From: Vibrio caribbeanicus ATCC BAA-2122
GTDB lineage: Bacteria > Pseudomonadota > Gammaproteobacteria > Enterobacterales > Vibrionaceae
Direction: 5' to 3'
NCBI RefSeq assembly: GCF_000165125.1
Contig: NZ_AEIU01000081.1
Coordinates: 19,553-83,552 of the forward strand
DNA length: 64,000 bases
The stretch's first letter is position 1. Every line of letters begins with the position of its first letter. Position numbers and translations under genes: made by a program. Below the pieces are notes generated by a model, which was not told the DNA's origin, ran no database searches, and saw only the letters and a program-made list of their open reading frames with translations. Positions 57,597 to 64,000 of the stretch are shown piece after piece.

Positions 57597-58451
57597 ATGA
57601 AAAGAAAAACCTTTGTAATTCTGTTGGCTACTTTGCTTATTGCCCCGTTGGCCCTGTATTCCTGGTTGTTTGATATTCCAAACAGAGCCTATATCAATGT
57701 GATTTTTAATCAGAACTTGATGTCTACGTCATTGCCTTGCTATGAGGCGAAGAACCCTAAGTTTCTTGATGTAAATAATCGGATTAACTTGGCTGTTTGG
57801 AATATTTACAAACAGAATCGTGATGATTGGCAGCCATTTCTATCAGACTTAGCCTCGGACAAACAACTGGTGTTACTTCAAGAAGTGGCCCTAGATGACG
57901 GATTTATAAATTGGTTAGCAGATGGTTCGAGCTTTGCAGCACAAGCTAATGCCTTTAGCGTCAATGGTCGTGTTGCTGGTGTTTTAAATCTGTCCCAAAG
58001 CCAACCGAAAAAAGTATGTGCTATGCGTGCATCAGAGCCTTGGATACTGCTTCCAAAGTCAGCACTTTATTCTTTATTTCCTCTAAGCAACGGCCAAGAG
58101 CTTGCTTTGGTAAACATACATTCGATTAATTTTTCGATTGGGGTTGAGGAGTATCTTGGGCAGATAAAAGAGTTAGCTCAAAAACTGAGTCAACATTCAG
58201 GGCCAATTATTTTTGCCGGGGACTTTAATACTTGGAATGATTCGCGGATGCGTGTTTTAAATGATGTTATGGAAGATTTAGAGCTGTCTGAGGCGATCTT
58301 TGAGCAAGATCAGCGTACGCGATTTATCAATGGTTTTGTGTTGGATCATATTTTTTTCCGTGGCCTTAATATGATTGATTCAAAGACAATACCAACGACA
58401 GCATCTGATCATAACCCATTGGTGGTGAGCTTTGATTTGCCGTCAGAATAA
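57597..58451 (+). CDS. YafD-like endonuclease/exonuclease/phosphatase-fold protein
   Basis: 284 residues from ATG 57597; earlier in-frame codons (57567) lie inside the repeat. One N-terminal membrane segment or signal (FVILLATLLIAPLALYSWLF), then an EEP-fold domain: LAVWNIYKQN, LVLLQEVALD (Glu), IIFAGDFNTWNDSR (Asp, Asn) and TASDHNPLVVSF (Asp, His). This matches the E. coli YafD family, of unknown substrate. In E. coli yafD is also close to mltD/gloB/rnhA/dnaQ. The ribosome binding site must be provided by the repeat end (GGGTA), which is weak. Confidence 0.82.
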   Translation: MKRKTFVILLATLLIAPLALYSWLFDIPNRAYINVIFNQNLMSTSLPCYEAKNPKFLDVNNRINLAVWNIYKQNRDDWQPFLSDLASDKQLVLLQEVALDDGFINWLADGSSFAAQANAFSVNGRVAGVLNLSQSQPKKVCAMRASEPWILLPKSALYSLFPLSNGQELALVNIHSINFSIGVEEYLGQIKELAQKLSQHSGPIIFAGDFNTWNDSRMRVLNDVMEDLELSEAIFEQDQRTRFINGFVLDHIFFRGLNMIDSKTIPTTASDHNPLVVSFDLPSE

Positions 58452-58508
58452 AGGCTGTGTAGCCAGATGATCCAAGTTACGGTAATGTTTTTCGCCCCCC
58501 TTGAGTCC

Positions 58509-58535
58509 TATATCTTGAGGTGACTCGGGTATACC
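58509..58535. repeat. Solo end of the intergenic repeat
   Basis: TATATCTTGAGGTGACTCGGGTATA, one altered terminus, between the YafD-like gene and the 3' end of mltD; a partial TTACCCAAG follows at 58542. Confidence 0.55.
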
Positions 58536-58605
58536 ATTGAATTACCCAAGAGTGGTCAATACGATCTCGACCACTCTTAAAGTGAGCCATTCATATTAGT
58601 TTGAA

Positions 58606-60165
58606 TTAGACGCTGACTTTGGTGACATCTACATACAATTTTAGCTTTTGGCCAGGCTTGAGGTAGTTTCTACTATTTAGACTGTTCCACTTTACAATAT
58701 CACCGGTTTTGACTTTGAATTTCTTTGCAATTCCACTTATGGTATCTCCAGAGCGTACATTGTAAAAAACAGTGCGAATAATGGAACCTTGACTGTTATT
58801 TTTCCATATAACCAGCTTCTGTCCTACTTTCAACGTGTCTCTTGGCCCCATACCATTCCACTTAGCAAGGGATTGATGGGAAACTTTATTGTTTTGAGCA
58901 ATTGACCATAAACTATCCCCACGTTTAACAATATGGGTTATCTTATAGTGTCCTCGAGCCTTAGCTTGTGTTTTAGCCAGACGGTTAGAGGCGCTCAGTG
59001 CATAAACTGAATTTTCCTTTGTGGATGTGGGTATCATAAGGAATTGACCAACACGAATACGATTTCCGGTAATACCATTGGCAGATCGAATTAATTTTGG
59101 TGTTGTTTTGTATCGTTTTGCTATCGCTATAAGGCTGTCACCTGACCTGACTTGGTAGCGAATGACTTTAACGCCTTGCCCCTTATTCTCGGACAATGCT
59201 TGTTGGAATTTATCGACACTATGAATGGGGAGCAATAGTTTTTGCGGCCCATTCGGTGCTGTTGCCCATTGGTTGTATGCTGGATTGAGGCTCTGTAATT
59301 TTCTCACTGTTATCCCCGCATAATTGGCAGCAACCGCTAAATCTAGTTGCTCTTTTGGATCAACAAGTTCTACGACGGGATGATTGGCAATTTCTGGTAT
59401 AGATACGCCATACTTTTCTTGATTAGCAATCACATCTGCCAATGCGAGTAACTTGGGCAAATACCCACTTGTCTCTTTAGGTAAATCTAGAGAGAAGAAA
59501 TCGGTCGGTTTACCCAGTTTGTTGTTTTTTCTGATCGCACTCGATACTCTTCCGCCGCCACTATTGTATGCGGCGATTGCATGCGTCCAATCTCCGTCAA
59601 ATCGTTTGTTCAAATAGGATAAATAATCAAGGGCAGCGTCTGTGGCAGCTGCTACATCTCTACGGCCATCGTACCAAAAGTTTTGTTCAAGCCCGTACAT
59701 TTTTGCGGTGCCTGATACAAATTGCCATAAACCTGCAGCACTGCCATGAGAGTAGGCAAAGGCATCAAATGAGCTCTCTACAACAGGCAACAAGGCAAGT
59801 TCAAGTGGCATTTTACGTGCTTCAATTTTTTCTGTAATCAGATAAAGAAAAGGTTCAGCACGTTTGGCTACGGTCTTTAGGTGATTTGGATGATTGATAT
59901 ACCAAGTGCGATAGTAGTTAATGATTCTATTGTCTGGAACAGGCATCTCAAGTTGCATTGATATCCGGCGCCAAACATCTTGTTGGGTTTGAGGGGTAGT
60001 TATTGGTGAGTGCTCAGATGATGTTCGGTTTTCTTTATGTAACTCATTATTACTCAGAGGTTTGTTATTTATTGTTGAACTATCGATCTGTTCAGTATCG
60101 ATAGGCTGATTTAGCTGACAGCCTGATAGAATGAGTGCCAAAACCCAGCAGTCTTTAATTCGCAT
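58606..60165 (-). CDS. mltD: MltD, membrane-bound lytic murein transglycosylase with LysM repeats
   Basis: 519 residues from ATG 60165; the frame extends to 60279. Lipoprotein signal with lipobox LILSGC (Cys at residue 16). SLT catalytic domain (about 110-260) with the catalytic Glu in LLPVVESSFDAFAYSHGSAAGLWQF and DRRDV-like YDGRRDVAAATDAALDYLSYL. Three C-terminal LysM repeats bind peptidoglycan (YQVRSGDSLIAIAKRY, HIVKRGDSLWSIAQNN and YNVRSGDTISGIAKKF). It cleaves glycan strands with 1,6-anhydro ring formation. Confidence 0.93.
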   Translation of the reverse strand: MRIKDCWVLALILSGCQLNQPIDTEQIDSSTINNKPLSNNELHKENRTSSEHSPITTPQTQQDVWRRISMQLEMPVPDNRIINYYRTWYINHPNHLKTVAKRAEPFLYLITEKIEARKMPLELALLPVVESSFDAFAYSHGSAAGLWQFVSGTAKMYGLEQNFWYDGRRDVAAATDAALDYLSYLNKRFDGDWTHAIAAYNSGGGRVSSAIRKNNKLGKPTDFFSLDLPKETSGYLPKLLALADVIANQEKYGVSIPEIANHPVVELVDPKEQLDLAVAANYAGITVRKLQSLNPAYNQWATAPNGPQKLLLPIHSVDKFQQALSENKGQGVKVIRYQVRSGDSLIAIAKRYKTTPKLIRSANGITGNRIRVGQFLMIPTSTKENSVYALSASNRLAKTQAKARGHYKITHIVKRGDSLWSIAQNNKVSHQSLAKWNGMGPRDTLKVGQKLVIWKNNSQGSIIRTVFYNVRSGDTISGIAKKFKVKTGDIVKWNSLNSRNYLKPGQKLKLYVDVTKVSV

Positions 60166-60235
60166 TATCCAACCCTTTTTTTTCTTGGTTGATGATAATA
60201 CTTGTCTCTTTGATTCTGTGACAAGCAGCAAATCG

Positions 60236-60994
60236 TTAAAATTCGTTCTTCCACTCACGTAATGCGGTAAAAACTGCAAGTGAGTCGGTTTTTACGGTGC
60301 GATTGGACACTGAGCGTACAATGTTTTTTTCTTCTGTGCGTAAAAAAGGGTTAATTAGTTTTTCTCGTTGCAAGCTGGTTGGCAATGTTGGTATCTGTTG
60401 CGCACGCATTCGATTGACTTCATCTCTATACTGTTGGAGGTATGGATTTTCTGGTTCAACAGCTAAGGCAAAAGCGACGTTACTGGCTGTGTATTCATGA
60501 GCACAAAATACTTCGGTTTCATCGGGTAAAGCAGCTATTTTTTGCAAAGAGCTGTGCATTTGTTCCATCGTGCCTTCAAAAACTCGGCCGCATCCTGCTG
60601 AGAACAGCACATCACCGCAAAATAGCTTACCATCCCCCACGTAACCAATGTGGCCGAGGGTATGTCCTCCAATATCTAAAACCATAAAGATTTCATTAAA
60701 TAACTCAATCTGGTCTCCTCCAGATACAGCATGAGTCAAGGTTGGAATAGGCTCTTCTTTTGGGCCAACAACATTAATACCTGGGTACTGTCTTACTAAT
60801 TCAGCAACGCCTCCAATGTGATCATGATGATGGTGAGTTATCAAGATGGCTTCTAAAACTAAGTTATGTTGTGCCAAATAGTCGAGCACGGGAGCGGAAT
60901 CGCCTGGGTCAACGATGGCACATCGTTTGTCACTATTTTCAATCAGCCAGATGTAATTATCGTTAAATGCGGGTATGCTTTTGATGTCTAACAT
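60236..60994 (-). CDS. gloB: GloB, hydroxyacylglutathione hydrolase (glyoxalase II)
   Basis: 252 residues. It hydrolyses S-lactoylglutathione to lactate and glutathione in methylglyoxal detoxification. Metallo-beta-lactamase fold with the [10 protein letters not shown] motif (about residues 53-62), [12 protein letters not shown] and [10 protein letters not shown]. It lies 70 bases upstream of the mltD start and is divergent from yafS, the E. coli arrangement. Confidence 0.95.
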   Translation of the reverse strand: MLDIKSIPAFNDNYIWLIENSDKRCAIVDPGDSAPVLDYLAQHNLVLEAILITHHHHDHIGGVAELVRQYPGINVVGPKEEPIPTLTHAVSGGDQIELFNEIFMVLDIGGHTLGHIGYVGDGKLFCGDVLFSAGCGRVFEGTMEQMHSSLQKIAALPDETEVFCAHEYTASNVAFALAVEPENPYLQQYRDEVNRMRAQQIPTLPTSLQREKLINPFLRTEEKNIVRSVSNRTVKTDSLAVFTALREWKNEF

Positions 60995-61048
60995 GGTTTT
61001 TTCTCCCGTATATTATTATTCACTGATTTTACAATGAAGTAGGGTTCT

Positions 61049-61798
61049 ATGAAGCCAGCACGCAGCGCCAAGAAGCTCGAAAAACCTCATTCATGGGAAC
61101 AACTCAGGAATGGGCAATGGGTAAGTGAGTCTATACAAATCCGTCTAGATGAGTGGTGTCCCAGGCTGTTTGGATATCATTTACTAAAACTTGGTGGCTT
61201 AAGTTGTGAGTTAACCAGTTATAACTGCAATATTCAACACCAAGTTCATTTGGATACGCAAAACCCTTTGAGTAATGTCATTGCTGATGGATATGATTTG
61301 CCTTTTTTAGAAAAGAGCTTCGATGCCGTTCTGGTGGCACATCAGTTAGACTATTGTAACGACCCTCATCGAATGTTGCGTGAAGTCGATCGAGTGGTGA
61401 TTGATGATGGGTATCTTATTATTACAGGGTTTAATCCATTGAGTTTGATTGGCTTGACTCGATTTATGCCATGGAAAAAAAAATACCTACCTTGGAGTGG
61501 TCGAATGTTTACTCCCAATCGAATGAAAGATTGGCTCGGCTTGCTGAATTATCAAATTCTAGAGTGTGATAGTTATGCTGTGTTCTCTTCTCCCAAATCA
61601 AACCTATTGAGCGTTTGGCTGGAAAATAGTTTGGGTGAATGGGCATCGCCATTTGGTAGCCTTTATTTTATTGTCGCTAGAAAGCGGACTTATCCGCTGA
61701 AACCAATAAAACCGCACTGGAAGCTCAAGCGTAAACTATCACCATTGAGTATCAACTACCGAGTATCCAATCGAGGCAGAGATGGTATACCTAAATAG
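61049..61798 (+). CDS. yafS: YafS-like SAM-dependent methyltransferase
   Basis: 249 residues. Methyltransferase (type 11-like) fold: VIADGYDLPFLEKSFDAVLV, HQLDYCNDPHRMLREVDRVV and GYLIITGFNPLSLIGLTRF. It corresponds in position to E. coli yafS, between gloB and rnhA. The substrate is unknown. Confidence 0.87.
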   Translation: MKPARSAKKLEKPHSWEQLRNGQWVSESIQIRLDEWCPRLFGYHLLKLGGLSCELTSYNCNIQHQVHLDTQNPLSNVIADGYDLPFLEKSFDAVLVAHQLDYCNDPHRMLREVDRVVIDDGYLIITGFNPLSLIGLTRFMPWKKKYLPWSGRMFTPNRMKDWLGLLNYQILECDSYAVFSSPKSNLLSVWLENSLGEWASPFGSLYFIVARKRTYPLKPIKPHWKLKRKLSPLSINYRVSNRGRDGIPK

Positions 61799-61867
61799 CA
61801 TAAGCTTATTTAGGTAACTGGGCTTTCACATCCTTGTCTTGGTTCAAAGCAAAGACGCTTGACGAGG

Positions 61868-62332
61868 TTAATTGGGAATATAGCCAACATCTTCTTGGGT
61901 TGGGTTTTCTGCAGCTTGTCTTGCTAGCTCATCACACATTTCATTTTCTCTGTGTCCCGCATGCCCTTTTACCCAGCGCCAATCAATGTTGTGTCTTTGT
62001 GTCTCGGTATCAAGAGCTTGCCACAAGTCTGCGTTTTTGACTTGTTTTTTATCTGCGGTTTTCCAACCTCGTTTTTTCCAATTATGGATCCATTGGGTGA
62101 TCCCTTGGCGAACGTACTGACTGTCTGTGGTTAAAATGACGTCACATGGTTCTTTTAATGTTTGTAATGCCACTATGGTTGCCATCATCTCCATACGGTT
62201 ATTAGTCGTCATGGCATAGCCTTGAGCGAGGGTTTTCTCTACCTTCTTGTAACGGAGTACAATACCGTAACCACCTGGGCCAGGATTACCTAAGCAAGAT
62301 CCATCAGTGAAAATTTCCACTTGTTTCGTCAT
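61868..62332 (-). CDS. rnhA: RnhA, ribonuclease HI
   Basis: 154 residues (E. coli 155). It degrades RNA in RNA:DNA hybrids. The catalytic residues lie in [18 protein letters not shown] (Asp), [10 protein letters not shown] (Glu), [12 protein letters not shown] (Asp) and [12 protein letters not shown] (Asp). Divergent from dnaQ with a 56-base gap, as in E. coli. Confidence 0.96.
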   Translation of the reverse strand: MTKQVEIFTDGSCLGNPGPGGYGIVLRYKKVEKTLAQGYAMTTNNRMEMMATIVALQTLKEPCDVILTTDSQYVRQGITQWIHNWKKRGWKTADKKQVKNADLWQALDTETQRHNIDWRWVKGHAGHRENEMCDELARQAAENPTQEDVGYIPN

Positions 62333-62388
62333 GATTTGATACTATTGGGTTAAGAACATTACTGACATAGTCTGACACACATATTGTT

Positions 62389-63123
62389 ATGAATACTAGC
62401 CACATTTCAGATCAACATAGAATTATCGTACTCGATACAGAAACAACCGGTATGAACCTTGAGGGGGGACCGCATTATCAGGGGCATCGAATTATTGAGA
62501 TTGGTGCTGTTGAAATTATTAATCGTAAGCTGACAGGACGTCACTTTCACGTATACATCAAACCCGATCGTGACATTCAAGCAGAAGCTGTCGGTGTTCA
62601 TGGTATAACGGATGAGTTTTTGCGCGATAAACCTGAATACAAAGATGTACATGCTGAGTTTTTAGCATTCATTAATGGTGCTGAGCTTGTTGCTCATAAT
62701 GCGTCGTTTGACGTTGGTTTTATGGACTATGAGTTTAGCATGCTGGATGCCAGTATCGGAAAAACAGCACAATACTGTAAGGTGACCGATACGCTTGCAA
62801 TGGCAAAGAAAATTTTCCCGGGTAAGCGAAATAACCTTGATGTTTTGTGTGATCGATATGGTATCGATAATTCTCATCGTACGTTACACGGCGCATTGCT
62901 CGATGCTGAAATCTTAGCCGATGTATACTTATTAATGACGGGTGGGCAAACATCATTGCAATTTAATGCTGGGTCTGCCTCGGAAGAGGGCGTCGAATCA
63001 ATCAAACGAGCAGCTCAGGGGCGAAAAGCGCTAAAGGTTTTAAGAGCTACTGCCGATGAAATAGATGCACATGAGAAAAGATTAGAATTAATCGAAAAAA
63101 ATGGACATTGCCTTTGGCGCTAA
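62389..63123 (+). CDS. dnaQ: DnaQ, DNA polymerase III epsilon subunit
   Basis: 244 residues. 3'-5' proofreading exonuclease of the replicase. Exo I is VLDTETTGMNLEGG, Exo II is LVAHNASFDVGFMDYEF, and Exo III is HGALLDAEILADVYL. The C-terminal 50 residues would contact DnaE, which is encoded at 50565-54044. The next gene starts 13 bases downstream. Confidence 0.96.
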   Translation: MNTSHISDQHRIIVLDTETTGMNLEGGPHYQGHRIIEIGAVEIINRKLTGRHFHVYIKPDRDIQAEAVGVHGITDEFLRDKPEYKDVHAEFLAFINGAELVAHNASFDVGFMDYEFSMLDASIGKTAQYCKVTDTLAMAKKIFPGKRNNLDVLCDRYGIDNSHRTLHGALLDAEILADVYLLMTGGQTSLQFNAGSASEEGVESIKRAAQGRKALKVLRATADEIDAHEKRLELIEKNGHCLWR

Positions 63124-63136
63124 TAGGAGAGAAAGT

Positions 63137-64000
63137 TTGAGGGTCTGGACAATTATTTTAGTTGCACTGTGTAGTTTTTATGCGAGCGCAGATCAGACAT
63201 CTTCAATGTCTCTTCTCGACAATCGGTTTCGAGTTGACCCGTCTATTAAGCAGATAAACTTTGTTATTTATCGTGCTAAGCCTTCTAAACCTGTAGTCCT
63301 TGTTCGGCCGGATGGCGAAAAATACTATGTATCGAATCACCCAAGTAATGTCAGTTGGTACCAGGAATCATCCATGGACATTATTTCTATCGATAATCCT
63401 ATGCCCGGGCCATGGCAAGCCATCGGCAAGATAACGCCTAAAAACAACATTGTTTTAATTTCACATTTAAAGCTTTCCACGGATCGTCTTCCCTACCGTC
63501 TGTATCAGGGAGAGTTACTCAAGTTTAATGCTCGTTTGACTGCAGATGGCGAGCCTCTGGTCCTCAGAGACTTTTTAAATCGGGTAAAGCTTAAAGTGAC
63601 GTTCACCAAGTTTATTGAAAATGAGGAAGCAGTCGTTTCAGGAAAGAAGCCTTCACCTGAGGTGATTGGTGAATTTGCAGATAATGGTAAAGGGCTCGAT
63701 GAAGTTGCGGGTGATGGCGTATTCACAGTTGAATTACCCATCACTTCTGCTCCAGGGAAATATCGTGCTCAGATAACGTCGGGTAACGGGGTATTTATGC
63801 GGGCACAGGAACAAGAGGTTTTAGTTTACCCCACGCCTGTGCAGGCAACCTTTATTCAATCTCATGATGAAGAGCAACCAAACCAAGTTGTAGTGTCCGG
63901 AGAAGAGGGGATTATCGAGCCTGGTTCCTTAGCGGGGACCATTGAGCATATTACTCCGTATGATGATGTTACGACGGTTCAAGGCTCGGCAGACCCTGAT
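63137..64000 (+). CDS. TIGR03503-family exported protein (5' part, cut by window end)
   Basis: The frame is open from TTG 63137, 7 bases after AGGAGA, to the window end (288 codons). N-terminal signal peptide (MRVWTIILVALCSFYASA). Then SLLDNRFRVDPSIKQINFVIY and PVVLVRPDGEKYYV, as in proteins labelled TIGR03503, an uncharacterised family of large exported proteins in Vibrio and Shewanella relatives. It contains a beta-sandwich-like segment GDGVFTVELPITSAPGKYRA. Role unknown; the family assignment is from memory of the N-terminal sequence. Confidence 0.75.
   Translation, partial: MRVWTIILVALCSFYASADQTSSMSLLDNRFRVDPSIKQINFVIYRAKPSKPVVLVRPDGEKYYVSNHPSNVSWYQESSMDIISIDNPMPGPWQAIGKITPKNNIVLISHLKLSTDRLPYRLYQGELLKFNARLTADGEPLVLRDFLNRVKLKVTFTKFIENEEAVVSGKKPSPEVIGEFADNGKGLDEVAGDGVFTVELPITSAPGKYRAQITSGNGVFMRAQEQEVLVYPTPVQATFIQSHDEEQPNQVVVSGEEGIIEPGSLAGTIEHITPYDDVTTVQGSADPD

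Overview
The window reads as chromosomal DNA of a Vibrio. Protein sequences and gene order (frsA-crl-proBA; nrdR-ribD-ribE-ribBA, ribH-nusB-thiL-pgpA; map/glnD beside rpsB-tsf-pyrH-frr-uppS-cdsA-ispC-rseP-bamA-skp-lpxD-fabZ-lpxA-lpxB-rnhB-dnaE-accA-tilS; mltD-gloB-yafS-rnhA-dnaQ) are those of vibrios and close gammaproteobacteria. Several proteins (NusB, FabZ, YggN-like, DUF3461, TIGR03503) look Vibrio-like. The species cannot be fixed from the sequence alone. No rRNA, tRNA, CRISPR array, complete insertion sequence or prophage was seen. Region 1 (1-16.9 kb) is a core-like block: a GreA-like factor, a YggN-like periplasmic protein, an SNF-family transporter, rimB-rimK, pepD, a purine permease, gpt, frsA-crl, proBA and nrdR-ribD-ribE-ribBA. 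Between pepD and the purine permease lies a probable CRP-activated dual-function small RNA with a 28-residue ORF, resembling the Vibrio VcdRP system. Region 2 (16.9-28.6 kb) is an accessory block of about 11.7 kb sitting exactly between ribBA and ribH, genes that are normally adjacent. Its left half (17-22.8 kb) is AT-rich and holds a lysozyme-type effector with an LprI-like immunity candidate, an orphan PapD-like chaperone, an unrecognised 233-residue protein, a cold-shock gene whose 5' leader is duplicated in front of an unrelated short ORF, and a repeated TTCAGGACACACACC-type motif between genes. Its right half carries an acr3-arsR arsenite module, a methyltransferase, a GNAT-like protein, a DEDDh exonuclease and a VOC protein. 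Region 3 (28.6-56.5 kb) is the translation, isoprenoid, outer-membrane, lipid A and replication block: ribH-nusB-thiL-pgpA, DUF3461, glnD, map, then rpsB to tilS. It includes a structured rpsB leader. Region 4 (56.5-64 kb) has a c-type cytochrome, glnB, a YafD-like protein, mltD, gloB, yafS, rnhA, dnaQ and the 5' part of a TIGR03503 gene cut by the window end. A dispersed intergenic repeat family with TATACCCAAGT / ACTTGGGTATA ends occurs throughout; one apparently full copy (266 bp, 57330-57595) ends one base before the yafD-like start codon.
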